Shown here: positions 1 to 7,689 of the stretch, piece by piece
Numbering within the stretch: the stretch's first letter is position 1
Layout: every line of letters starts with the position of its first letter
NCBI GenBank assembly: GCA_008671285.1
Contig: RPYR01000031.1
Location: forward strand, 1 to 13,549
From: Collinsella aerofaciens
Lineage (GTDB): Bacteria; Actinomycetota; Coriobacteriia; Coriobacteriales; Coriobacteriaceae
Direction of reading: 5' to 3'
DNA: 13,549 nucleotides
The notes under the pieces: generated by a model
The model's database searches: none
The model's input: the letters and a program-made list of their open reading frames with translations, nothing else
What the model was told of the DNA's origin: nothing
Program-made: the position numbers and the translations under genes

Positions 1-986
1 CGCGTCATGCGACAAGCGAGCATCAGGTCTTCAGCCGCAGCCTCACGGTGCGACAGATATTCGGCCTCGAATGCCGTCGCGTCATCGTCACGTTGTACCA
101 GACGCACGCGGTACGAGTCGCCTCGAGAAGACACGCCGGGGAACAAACCTGCAAGACGGTCGAAATCCTCGGCGTCGAGCATGCCCGCGGCAGAGCGACC
201 CAGGCCCAGGTAGCCCCGTCCGGTCCAGTAGGCAATGTTATGGGCGCACTCATGGCCGTCGAGCGCATAGCTTGCCACCTCATAGGAGTGATAACCGGCC
301 GAACCCAGACGCTCACGCGCCACATCCATGCACGAAGCTTGAAAATCCTCGTCGGGCTCGAGCAACTCGTCGCGGCACGCCATGCGATAAAGGGGCGTCC
401 CCTCCTCAAGCGTGAGCGGGTAGACCGACACATGATGCGGAGCCGCCGCCAGCACGCCATCGAGCGTGCGCTTCCAACTCGCTGCGGTCTGCCCGGGAAG
501 TCCGCACATAAGGTCGCACGAAACGTCAAGCCCAGCGTTCTTGACCGTCGCGATGGCGGCGAGCGCCCGATCGGCATCGTGAATACGGCCGATGGCGGTA
601 AGTTCGGTGTTATCGAGCGTTTGCACGCCCAGAGAGACGCGTGTGACACCAACCTTGGCAAGCGCAGCGGCAAGCTCGGCGGTCAGCGACTCAGGATTGG
701 CCTCGCAGGTAAACTCAACGGGGGCGCACCACGCACGAATACGCCGCGCCAGCTCCACCAAGCGCTCCCCCGCCAGCGACGGCGTACCGCCGCCAACATA
801 GACGGTGCGGATCTGGTCAAGGGCCCCAGCTTTGCCAAAAGCATCGAGGCGCGCGTACAACTGCTCAAAATAGGCATCGAGCGCAGCACTCAGGTCGCAC
901 GGAGCAAAACTGCGCGAGTCAAAGTCGCAGTACCGGCACTTTTGAGCGCAAAACGGCACGTGCACGTACAGCGCGGTAACGGCCAC
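1..986 (-). CDS. hemW: HemW, radical-SAM haem chaperone-like protein (3' end cut by window edge)
   Basis: HemW is a radical-SAM protein related to coproporphyrinogen dehydrogenase HemN but thought to bind and deliver haem. The frame is open from a GTG at 984-986 to the window edge, giving 328 residues; the family is usually about 380-400, so the C-terminus is missing. The cluster motif CAQKCRYCDF has Cys13, Cys17 and Cys20, with Phe where HemN has a fourth Cys. The motif YVGGGTPSL follows. Further on, HNIAYW matches the HNxxYW motif typical of HemW rather than HemN, followed by a YLGLG segment. The last visible residues (AAAEDLMLACRMT) fit the HemW C-terminal domain. The GTG start is supported by a GGAGG 7 nt upstream, inside the end of dusB, and lies 2 nt after the dusB stop, so it is the third gene of lepA-dusB-hemW. 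The function is a family assignment. Confidence 0.93.
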   Translation of the reverse strand, partial: MAVTALYVHVPFCAQKCRYCDFDSRSFAPCDLSAALDAYFEQLYARLDAFGKAGALDQIRTVYVGGGTPSLAGERLVELARRIRAWCAPVEFTCEANPESLTAELAAALAKVGVTRVSLGVQTLDNTELTAIGRIHDADRALAAIATVKNAGLDVSCDLMCGLPGQTAASWKRTLDGVLAAAPHHVSVYPLTLEEGTPLYRMACRDELLEPDEDFQASCMDVARERLGSAGYHSYEVASYALDGHECAHNIAYWTGRGYLGLGRSAAGMLDAEDFDRLAGLFPGVSSRGDSYRVRLVQRDDDATAFEAEYLSHREAAAEDLMLACRMT

Positions 987-988
987 CC

Positions 989-2032
989 TTAAGCCTCCAG
1001 CGGATGAGGGGGCACCGATTCGCCGGCGGCAAGGGCGGCCTCGCAGGCCACCACATCGCGCTCGATCTCATCGACCAGCACCATAAACTCCTCGTATGTG
1101 GAACAGCGCACCACATGGGCACGCCAAGCGGCGGCATGGGGCATGCCTTTTAAGTACCAGCTTGCGTACGTGCGGGCACGCGACATGAGCGGCAGAAGCT
1201 CGTGCGTCAGCGTCAGGTGTTCACGCAGGGCGTCCAGGCGCTCGACGGAGCTGCGCGCCGGCACCGGTATGCCATCGAGCGCAAGGGCGCGAGCATCACC
1301 GAACACCCAGGGATTACCGTAGATGCCGCGCGCGATAAACACCGCGCTGGCACCCGAGCTTTGCAGATGCTCCGCCGCGTCCTCGGCCGAGAACACATCG
1401 CCCGAACCGATAACGGGAATCTCGACGGCGTCGGCCACCTCATCGACGACCGACCAATCGGCCTGGCCCGTATAGAGCTGCGTGGCGCAACGACCGTGCA
1501 CGGCGACTGCGGCAGCCCCTGCGCCTTCGAGCATCTGGGCAAACGTCGCGGCATTACGGTCCTCGGCATAAAAACCCTTGCGGATCTTTACGGTCACGGG
1601 CACGTGCGCCGCGCCCACCGTGGCCTCAACGATCTTCTCCGCAAGGTCGGGCGTGCGCATGAGCGCCGAGCCCTCGCCCTTGGTAACAACCTTGCGGGCG
1701 GGGCATGCCATATTGATATCGATGAGCGACAGGCGATCGCCCACACGCTCCTCGACGGCGGCGACGGCACTCGCAAACTGCTCGGGCTTGGAGCCAAAGA
1801 GCTGCACGCAAATCTGCTGCTCCTCGTCGGCCGGCAGCACCAGGCGCCACGTTTTGTTGCTGGCATAGGCAAGGCCAGCCACGCTCACCATCTCGCTGTA
1901 GGCAAGGTTGGCACCGCGGCGGCGGCACATGATGCGATAGGCGGGGTCGGTCACGCCCGCCATAGGAGCCATAAGGAACGGCTGCTCGGCATAAGCACCC
2001 AGCAGCCGCTTGCTGTATTCAGAAAGCGCCAT
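989..2032 (-). CDS. dusB: tRNA-dihydrouridine synthase, DusB family
   Basis: This is an FMN-dependent enzyme that reduces specific uridines in tRNA to dihydrouridine using NADPH. It has 347 residues, slightly longer than the typical 320-340. The TIM-barrel N-terminus carries MAPMAGVTDP (21-30). NMACPARKV holds the catalytic Cys110. VTVKIRKG (Lys149) and VAVHGRCATQLYTG (His179) supply FMN and substrate contacts, and IGSGDVFSAEDA and ARGIYGNPW are phosphate-binding and late-barrel motifs. An alpha-helical tRNA-binding domain follows. The ATG lies 4 nt after the lepA stop and the stop is 2 nt before hemW, so it is co-transcribed with both. No strong Shine-Dalgarno is visible (AAGGTGG further upstream at best), so translational coupling to lepA is likely. 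The Dus class is sure; the B subgroup rests on overall similarity, and the tRNA position modified cannot be read from sequence. Confidence 0.95.
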   Translation of the reverse strand: MALSEYSKRLLGAYAEQPFLMAPMAGVTDPAYRIMCRRRGANLAYSEMVSVAGLAYASNKTWRLVLPADEEQQICVQLFGSKPEQFASAVAAVEERVGDRLSLIDINMACPARKVVTKGEGSALMRTPDLAEKIVEATVGAAHVPVTVKIRKGFYAEDRNAATFAQMLEGAGAAAVAVHGRCATQLYTGQADWSVVDEVADAVEIPVIGSGDVFSAEDAAEHLQSSGASAVFIARGIYGNPWVFGDARALALDGIPVPARSSVERLDALREHLTLTHELLPLMSRARTYASWYLKGMPHAAAWRAHVVRCSTYEEFMVLVDEIERDVVACEAALAAGESVPPHPLEA

Positions 2033-2036
2033 AGAC

Positions 2037-3848
2037 CTACTCGTCCACCTTGAGGATCGCCATAAAGGCCTCCTGCGGGACCTCGACTGAGCCGATGGCC
2101 TTCATGCGCTTCTTGCCCTCTTTCTGCTTCTCGAGCAGTTTGCGCTTACGCGAGATATCGCCGCCGTAGCACTTTGCAAGAACGTCCTTGCGACGCGCTT
2201 TGACGGTGGAACGGGCAATGATCTTGTTGCCGATAGCACCCTGGATGGGCACCTCGAACAGCTGACGAGGAATAATCTCCTTGAGCTTGTCGCATAGGCC
2301 GCGGGCAAGACCGTAGGCCTTGTCCTTGTGGACGATAAACGACAGCGCGTCCACCTCGTCGCCCGAAAGCAAGATATCGAGCTTCACAAGCTCGGATGGA
2401 CGGTACTCGTTGAACTCGTAGTCGAGCGAGGCATAGCCCTTGGTACGGCTCTTGAGCTGGTCAAAGAAGTCCAAGATGAGCTCGGCGAGCGGCATATCAA
2501 AGCGCATCTCGACCGACTTGCTCGTGAGATGAATCATGTCGGTAGTAATACCGCGGTGCTCGATAGCGAGCTGCATGACGGCACCCGTATACTCGGGCGG
2601 GCAGATAATCTTGGCCTTGAGGTAGGGCTCCTCGATGCGCTCGATGCGCGTAGCCTCGGGCAGATCCTGCGGGCTGCGGACATCAATCATCTCGCCGTCA
2701 GTCTTGTAGACGTGATAGTCCACCGAGGGGCTCGTAGCAATGAGGTCAAGATTGAACTCACGCTCCAGGCGCTCCTTGACGACCTCCATATGCAGCAGGC
2801 CCAAGAAGCCCACGCGGAAACCAAAGCCGAGCGCCACCGAGGTCTCGGGCTCCCACACCAACGACGGGTCGTTGACGTGCAGCTTATCGAGCGCGTCACG
2901 CAGGTTCTCGTAGTCCTTGTTATCGATCGGGAACAGGCCCGTATAAACCATGGGCTTGGCCTCGCGGTAGCCGGGAAGCGGCTCGGGGCAGGGATTCGAC
3001 GCCCACGTGAGGGTATCGCCCACGCGAACGGCCTCGGGGTCCTTCAGGCCCGTGACCACGTATCCGACCTCGCCGACCGTGAGCGCGTCAACCGGAGTCT
3101 CGGCGGGACGCTTGACGCCCACGCCATCGACCAAAAAGTCGCCCTTTGCCTGCATCATGCGCAGGGTATCGCCCTTTTTGATGGAACCGTCAAAGACGCG
3201 GACCGTGGCGACGACGCCACGATACTCGTCGAAGTATGAATCCAGAATGAGTGCCTTGAGCGGCGCGTTCGCATCGCCCTTGGGCGGAGAGATCAAAAAG
3301 ACAATGGACTCCAGCAGATCGTGGATGCCTTCGCCGGTCTTGCCCGAGACACACACGGCATCATCGGCAGGGATCGCCAGGTCATCCTCGATCTCGGTCT
3401 TAACCTCGTCGGGATGAGCCGAGGGCAGGTCGATCTTGTTGATGGCCGGCACAATGTCCAGATTGGCGTTCATGGCGAGCGTCGCGTTAGAGACGGTCTG
3501 CGCCTCAACGCCCTGCGTGGCGTCGACAACGAGCACCGCGCCCTCACAGGCTGCCAGCGAGCGCGAGACCTCATAGGTAAAGTCCACGTGGCCCGGCGTA
3601 TCGATCAGATTGAACTGATACGTCTCGCCATCGTCGGCGTCATAGGACACGCGAACGGCATTGGACTTGATCGTGATGCCGCGCTCGCGCTCGATATCCA
3701 TGGTGTCGAGCAGCTGCGACTCCATGTCGCGCTCGTCGACGGTATGGGTGAGCTCGAGAATGCGGTCACTGATCGTGGACTTGCCATGGTCGATGTGCGC
3801 AACAATCGAGAAGTTGCGGATGTGGGAAATGTCAATTGAAGTATTCAT
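2037..3848 (-). CDS. lepA: Elongation factor 4 (LepA), ribosome-associated translational GTPase
   Basis: LepA/EF4 is a GTPase that binds the ribosome and is implicated in back-translocation or ribosome assembly. It has 603 residues, a normal family length. GTPase motifs: G1 AHIDHGKST (17-25), G2 RGITI (56-60), G3 DTPGH (83-87), G4 NKID (137-140) and SGKTGEG as G5. EF-G-like domains II, III and V follow, then the LepA-specific C-terminal domain rich in Lys/Arg ([22 protein letters not shown]), ending in KVDE. The ATG at 3846-3848 is chosen because the family starts just ahead of [13 protein letters not shown]; a longer frame to 3908 runs into the rpsT terminator. There is no Shine-Dalgarno and a -10 box ends only 7 nt upstream (see separate entry). 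It is the first gene of lepA-dusB-hemW. Confidence 0.98.
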   Translation of the reverse strand: MNTSIDISHIRNFSIVAHIDHGKSTISDRILELTHTVDERDMESQLLDTMDIERERGITIKSNAVRVSYDADDGETYQFNLIDTPGHVDFTYEVSRSLAACEGAVLVVDATQGVEAQTVSNATLAMNANLDIVPAINKIDLPSAHPDEVKTEIEDDLAIPADDAVCVSGKTGEGIHDLLESIVFLISPPKGDANAPLKALILDSYFDEYRGVVATVRVFDGSIKKGDTLRMMQAKGDFLVDGVGVKRPAETPVDALTVGEVGYVVTGLKDPEAVRVGDTLTWASNPCPEPLPGYREAKPMVYTGLFPIDNKDYENLRDALDKLHVNDPSLVWEPETSVALGFGFRVGFLGLLHMEVVKERLEREFNLDLIATSPSVDYHVYKTDGEMIDVRSPQDLPEATRIERIEEPYLKAKIICPPEYTGAVMQLAIEHRGITTDMIHLTSKSVEMRFDMPLAELILDFFDQLKSRTKGYASLDYEFNEYRPSELVKLDILLSGDEVDALSFIVHKDKAYGLARGLCDKLKEIIPRQLFEVPIQGAIGNKIIARSTVKARRKDVLAKCYGGDISRKRKLLEKQKEGKKRMKAIGSVEVPQEAFMAILKVDE

Positions 3849-3867
3849 GCGGACTATCTTACCCGAG
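3849..3867 (-). promoter_or_regulatory. Probable lepA promoter giving a leaderless or near-leaderless mRNA
   Basis: On the minus strand the hexamer TAAGAT (3856-3861) fits the -10 consensus. Only 7 nt (AGTCCGC) separate it from the lepA ATG, so transcription would begin at or about 1 nt before the A of ATG. No purine-rich Shine-Dalgarno lies in this gap. The matching -35 position falls in the preceding terminator stem and shows no good TTGACA match. The strong terminator just upstream implies lepA needs its own promoter. Leaderless mRNAs are common in Actinobacteria. Confidence 0.5.
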
Positions 3868-3873
3868 CGGTAC

Positions 3874-3910
3874 AAAAAATGGAGCCTGTTCCATAAAACA
3901 GGCTCCATTT
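3874..3910 (-). terminator. Intrinsic terminator after rpsT
   Basis: A 14-bp perfect stem (plus-strand arms 3877-3890 and 3897-3910) encloses a 6-nt loop. On the minus strand it is followed by TTTTTT (3874-3879). It lies 34 bp beyond the rpsT stop and ends 25 bp before lepA, separating the two transcription units. Confidence 0.92.
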
Positions 3911-3944
3911 ATGCGCGTAATCTGTGTAGTGTGAAATTTACAAC

Positions 3945-4211
3945 TTAAGCGTTGATGCTGTTCACGAGCTTGGCAAGACCGGACTTGCGGTTGGAAGCCT
4001 GGTTCTTGTGGATAACATGCTTGGCGGCAGCCATGTCGAGACGCTTGGTGACGGTCTTGAGGGCAGCCTGGGCCTTCTCGGCGTCGCCCTCGGCGACGGC
4101 GGACTGGACGTGCTTGGTCAGCGTCTTGAGCTCGGACTTGACAGCCTTGTTACGCATGCGAGCTGCCTCATTGGTGCGGATACGCTTCTTCTGAGACTTG
4201 ATGTTTGCCAC
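3945..4211 (-). CDS. rpsT: 30S ribosomal protein S20
   Basis: S20 is a primary 16S rRNA-binding protein of the small subunit. It has 88 residues, close to the usual 87. The start reads [15 protein letters not shown], the family N-terminus, followed by three basic helices ([45 protein letters not shown]) and the tail LVNSINA. The start is GTG at 4209-4211, because ANIKSQKK must follow the initiator; the longer frame to 4280 adds 23 residues with no family counterpart. An AAAGGA lies 9 nt upstream. A non-AUG start recalls E. coli rpsT (UUG), where it is tied to autoregulation. It has its own promoter upstream and a strong terminator downstream, so it is probably monocistronic despite sitting between holA and lepA. 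Confidence 0.97.
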   Translation of the reverse strand: MANIKSQKKRIRTNEAARMRNKAVKSELKTLTKHVQSAVAEGDAEKAQAALKTVTKRLDMAAAKHVIHKNQASNRKSGLAKLVNSINA

Positions 4212-4216
4212 TTCTG

Positions 4217-4280
4217 GAGTTCCTTTCGAGTTCCTTGCAAAAAATGTATGACACCTCTGAGACACGGTGAGGTCATGCAA
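4217..4280 (-). promoter_or_regulatory. rpsT 5' leader with hairpin, T-run and duplicated Shine-Dalgarno
   Basis: The roughly 68-nt leader holds an imperfect hairpin (plus-strand arms 4249-4257 and 4269-4275, 7 paired bases with a 2-nt bulge). A TTTTTT run (4239-4244) follows shortly after on the minus strand, an attenuator-like arrangement. Two copies of AAGGAACTC (4217-4225 and 4228-4236, 11 bp apart) come next. The copy nearer the gene is the likely ribosome-binding site. Regulation by S20 itself is an analogy with E. coli, not visible here. Confidence 0.35.
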
Positions 4281-4286
4281 GCGCCT

Positions 4287-4295
4287 ACTATAGCA
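4287..4295 (-). promoter_or_regulatory. Extended -10 promoter for rpsT
   Basis: The minus strand reads TGC-TATAGT, an extended -10 (TGn plus a 5/6 match to TATAAT). No good -35 lies 16-18 nt upstream, which extended -10 promoters can lack. Transcription would start near 4280, giving a leader of about 68 nt before the rpsT GTG. It lies about 50 bp beyond the holA stop. Confidence 0.6.
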
Positions 4296-4344
4296 CGCTC
4301 CCCCTCAAAGGGATAGAACGAATTTGTCAAATAGGCAGGTATCA

Positions 4345-5307
4345 TCACGATTTTCTCAAGATGTTCGTAATCCAGAGCAAAAGCGCAGTCCGAGAATCGG
4401 CCGAACCCTTGAGCGCGAGCTCCACATCGACCGCGCCCTCGAGCGCTGCGACGAGCTCTGCCATCGAAAAGCGACGTGCCCAGGTCAGGTGATTCTTGAC
4501 CTGCCAGGACTGGAGCTTAAGTGTTGCGGCCAGCTCACGACCCTGTCCGCGCGCATCGAGCGCCTTGGCGACGATAAGCTCGCGGATGCGGCCGCACAGC
4601 AACGTGTAAGTCCACACGTAGCTCTTGGCGGGCAATAGATTGAAAAGCTCAAGCGAGTGTCGCATGTCACGGGCCGAGACCGCATTGAGAAAGTCCCAGG
4701 GCTGGACCTCGGCCGTACGTACAATCCAGCGCTCCACATCGGCAAGCTCAATTTGGGGCGCCTCGACCATCTGGGCAAGCTTAACCAAGTCGTTATCGAG
4801 CATGCGAGTGTTTTCACCCGAACGCGAGACGAGCTCCTCGGCGGCCGCCGTCGAGATCGACTTGCCGTGCTGCGTCGCCATCTGCTGCACGCGACGCGGC
4901 AGCTCCCAGCGCTTGGTGCCGGAGCAATCGATCACGGCCTTCTTGTCGATTTTGGCGATCGCCTTATACAGGCGCGTGTTCTTGGCAAGCGAGTCGGCGA
5001 TGATGAGGCAGACCGTCGTGGGGCTGGGACTCGCCAGATAGTCGACAAGCGGCTCCGAGACCGCCTTAGCGAGCTTTGAGCAGCCATCAAGGATTACCAA
5101 GCGAAACTCGCTGCCCATCGGAAAGGTGTTAAGCGATCCGATAATGGACTCGATATCGGGGTCCTTGGTCATGTCGCGCTCGTCGATGTTGAACTCGACC
5201 ACGCCCGTCTTTTCCAGACGCGCCTTCATACGCGAGACGGCGTGATCGCGCTTGACTCCGTCGGTACCGACGATCAGATATGCCGGCAGCAGACCGATTT
5301 CGGACAT
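4345..5307 (-). CDS. holA: DNA polymerase III delta subunit
   Basis: HolA is the wrench subunit of the clamp loader that opens the beta sliding clamp. It has 320 residues, within the family range. The N-terminus LLPAYLIVGTDGVKRDHAV is the degenerate nucleotide-binding fold opening. LNTFPMGSEFRLVILDG and LASPSPTTVCLIIADS are the usual core strands. The middle segment SRSGENTRMLDNDLVKLAQM and the helical collar domain (DFLNAVSARDMRHSLELFNLL, LKLQSWQVKNHLTWARRFS) match the family. The ATG at 5305-5307 is chosen because a very strong GGGAGGGGAG sits just upstream (GGAGG core 8 nt away). In-frame starts at 5349 and 5370 lack this. It lies 78 bp after comEC and is followed by rpsT, the usual Gram-positive order. 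Confidence 0.93.
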   Translation of the reverse strand: MSEIGLLPAYLIVGTDGVKRDHAVSRMKARLEKTGVVEFNIDERDMTKDPDIESIIGSLNTFPMGSEFRLVILDGCSKLAKAVSEPLVDYLASPSPTTVCLIIADSLAKNTRLYKAIAKIDKKAVIDCSGTKRWELPRRVQQMATQHGKSISTAAAEELVSRSGENTRMLDNDLVKLAQMVEAPQIELADVERWIVRTAEVQPWDFLNAVSARDMRHSLELFNLLPAKSYVWTYTLLCGRIRELIVAKALDARGQGRELAATLKLQSWQVKNHLTWARRFSMAELVAALEGAVDVELALKGSADSRTALLLWITNILRKS

Positions 5308-5347
5308 TGCGCTCCCCTCCCGCAGGCCTTCGTATTCGTTCCGTGCC

Positions 5348-5353
5348 ATTCTA
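5348..5353 (-). promoter_or_regulatory. Possible -10 box for holA
   Basis: TAGAAT on the minus strand in the 78-bp comEC-holA gap is a 5/6 match to TATAAT and would start transcription near 5341, about 34 nt before the holA ATG. No convincing -35 or extended TGn is seen, and holA could simply be read from comEA-comEC. Confidence 0.22.
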
Positions 5354-5385
5354 GCCCAGGGGCCCACCACACGCCATCGACGTCG

Positions 5386-7689
5386 TCACGGTCGCTGGCA
5401 TCGCATCGCAAAGCCATTCGCAGTTGGCGTGACGGTAATGTCGCCGTGTTCGATGGTGCACGCGAACACGCCGCCCGCTTCCTTAACGGCATCGATGCAG
5501 GCATCGGACGGATGGCCGTATCGATTCCCCTCGCCCGCGCTCGCGAGGGAAAGCTCGGGCTTCAGGACGTCCAGCAACTCACCATCGACTGAAACCTTAG
5601 AGCCGTGATGCCCAAGTTTAAGGACATCGATATCCCCCACCTCCTGCACGAATTCCCGTTCTTGGTCGAGCTCGGCATCGCCGGTGAGGAGCATACGCAG
5701 GCCCTTGCCTTCCTGAACATAAGAGAGCAGCAGGACAAGCGAGTCATCATTTCCCTCGCCATCCACGGACTCGAATGGCCACATCACGCGGGCGCAAAAT
5801 GAGCCGATGTCGACCGTATCCCCAAGGCGCACCTGCCGATACTCAACGCCAGGTCGGTTCAATACCTCGGCAGGAGCATCCTCCAGCGCATCCGCCGCCA
5901 CGGCAATCGTTCCGACCGAAAACCGTCCGAGCACGGCAGGCAGACCACCCCAGTGGTCCTCATCCCAATGCGTCACAAAGACGGCATCGATATGGTGCAC
6001 GTTATTGCGAACCAACGCCGCTACCACGCGCTCGTCGAGCCCGCAGTCGACGAGTGCTACCGCGCCGCCCTGGCGGATAAGAATCGCATCCGCCTGGCCC
6101 ACATCGAGCACCGTCACCGAAGGCGGAGCGAATCGATCCCAGTAGACGTACGGAATCGCAGCCAAGAGCACCAGGCATGAAAGCCCCACCGCCATAGGAC
6201 GTGCACGGGGACGCGGCCACCAGACCAGCAGAACCGCCAGCAAACACGGCACTAGGTAAATCCACACGCTATCGGGCGACACACTCACGGATGCACCCGG
6301 CACGGCGGCAAACAACTGCTCGAAGAACAGCGCGCAGCGGGCGGCAATCATGGGCACAATGAGCGCCCAAGTCCGCAAAGGTGCCACGAGCGAAAAGGGA
6401 ACCATCACGATCGACACAGCAAGCAGTACGCTCACCACCGGGCCGATGACCGCATTTGCCAGCGGAGCAATGAGCGAGAACGTACCGAAGGCAGGAATGG
6501 TAATGGGAAGTGTCGCCAGTTGCGGGCACAACGTGACGGAAAGCATGCCGGCAACGCCCGATGGCACACCCAGCTCACCCAAAGCGTAGGTCGCATAGGG
6601 GCAAAAGTACAGAATGGCTAAAACGCTGGCGCATGAAAGCTGAAAGCCCATCTCGAACAGCACCGTCGGCCGCAGTAGCACAAAGATGGACATGGTTACG
6701 AAGAGTGCCGATGCACCGTGCCGGCGACGCCCCGCGCCGTTTACGACAAGCGTCGCGAACACCATGCAGCACGCGCGCACGGCCGAGGGAGACGCGCCCG
6801 TAAAGGCAGCGTAGCCCACAAGCGTTACCGCCAATATCGCCCGCTGAAGACCACGTGAGCACCGAGTCTTTTGCAATACACCCTCGATTACAAACCCCAC
6901 GATAGCCAAATGGCTGCCCGAGACGGCGATAAGATGCGCCGTTCCCGCTACCGAAAACCAGTCGCCCGCCGGCTGGGCGCGCAGTTCGGCCGAACGACCG
7001 CAGACGACACCGGCTATGAGCGCACGCGCCGGGTCGGTCGCAGGCGCGATGGACGCTAGCAGCCCATTTCGCAGCCGAAGCAGCGGCCCCGGAGAGCCCT
7101 CATCGACCGACACAACTCGAACGGCTTGAACCTTGCGCACCTCGCCTCGGAGCACGCGCGATCGTCCATACGCATCGTTCTCAAAACGTGAAACGCGACC
7201 GATAACACGCACGTGCGCCCCGACCTTGAGCTCGCGGTCAAACGATAGACGAACCGTTGCCAAGTTCTTACCGTCCGCGCGTGCCTCGCAGGTATAGGAA
7301 TACACGTCGTCGTTTATGGATGGATCACCCTGCACGACAAACTCGAGGCCGCTTGCCGCTCGACCGTCGAGCGCCTTCGAAGCGCCTAGCGTGCCCACAG
7401 CCCACCACGCCGAGACGACCGCTCCCGCCACGAGACCGACGGACGCGGCATACAGCCACCGCTTCCAAGGGGCAAGCCGCGCACAAGATTGAGCCAGCAC
7501 AACGAAGACCGCCGCCGCAACGGGAATGGCCCATAGCAGCCCGACCGCCGGCGCCTGCTCCCTCAGCAGCGCATCAGCGGCCACGTTGAGCACCAAGGCG
7601 CAGCTCATGCACATGCCGGCACACAGGGCCATCGTCCACGGCATCAGGGGCCGCGGAGGCATCACATGTTCGCGCTCGGTCGCACTCAT
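5386..7689 (-). CDS. comEC: ComEC/Rec2 competence DNA-uptake channel protein
   Basis: ComEC forms the inner-membrane channel that imports one DNA strand during natural transformation. It has 767 residues and appears intact. The N-terminus has several membrane segments, then a soluble OB-fold-like region (about 115-185). The competence domain carries HLIAVSGSH (252-260) and about eight further hydrophobic helices (to about 515). A C-terminal metallo-beta-lactamase-like domain follows: VLDVGQADAILI, VDCG, THWDEDHWGG (573-582, His574, Asp576, Asp578, His579), NDDSLVL, LLTGDAE and KLGHHGS (691-697). The metal ligands are present, so this domain may be an active nuclease, as proposed for other ComEC proteins. 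The ATG at 7687-7689 is chosen because it overlaps the comEA stop as ATGA; a TTG four codons upstream is possible. No Shine-Dalgarno is visible, consistent with coupling. comEB is absent. Confidence 0.96.
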   Translation of the reverse strand: MSATEREHVMPPRPLMPWTMALCAGMCMSCALVLNVAADALLREQAPAVGLLWAIPVAAAVFVVLAQSCARLAPWKRWLYAASVGLVAGAVVSAWWAVGTLGASKALDGRAASGLEFVVQGDPSINDDVYSYTCEARADGKNLATVRLSFDRELKVGAHVRVIGRVSRFENDAYGRSRVLRGEVRKVQAVRVVSVDEGSPGPLLRLRNGLLASIAPATDPARALIAGVVCGRSAELRAQPAGDWFSVAGTAHLIAVSGSHLAIVGFVIEGVLQKTRCSRGLQRAILAVTLVGYAAFTGASPSAVRACCMVFATLVVNGAGRRRHGASALFVTMSIFVLLRPTVLFEMGFQLSCASVLAILYFCPYATYALGELGVPSGVAGMLSVTLCPQLATLPITIPAFGTFSLIAPLANAVIGPVVSVLLAVSIVMVPFSLVAPLRTWALIVPMIAARCALFFEQLFAAVPGASVSVSPDSVWIYLVPCLLAVLLVWWPRPRARPMAVGLSCLVLLAAIPYVYWDRFAPPSVTVLDVGQADAILIRQGGAVALVDCGLDERVVAALVRNNVHHIDAVFVTHWDEDHWGGLPAVLGRFSVGTIAVAADALEDAPAEVLNRPGVEYRQVRLGDTVDIGSFCARVMWPFESVDGEGNDDSLVLLLSYVQEGKGLRMLLTGDAELDQEREFVQEVGDIDVLKLGHHGSKVSVDGELLDVLKPELSLASAGEGNRYGHPSDACIDAVKEAGGVFACTIEHGDITVTPTANGFAMRCQRP

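Noticed and set aside
48..3239. Long plus-strand frames at 48-992, 1202-2053 and 2328-3239
   Set aside because: Each lies opposite hemW, dusB or lepA, has no ribosome-binding site or promoter, and encodes low-complexity basic sequence typical of antisense shadows.
3849..3908. A lepA start 20 codons upstream (3908)
   Set aside because: The extension would be encoded by the rpsT terminator stem and has no counterpart in LepA proteins.
4212..4280. An rpsT start 23 codons upstream (4280)
   Set aside because: S20 begins with M-ANIKSQKK; the GTG at 4211 gives this exactly and has AAAGGA upstream. The extension codes through the leader hairpin.
4325..4330. A perfect TTGACA on the minus strand upstream of rpsT
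   Set aside because: It lies 32 bp from the TATAGT box and the hexamer 17 bp downstream (TGAGGG) is not a -10. It is probably chance in the AT-richer gap.
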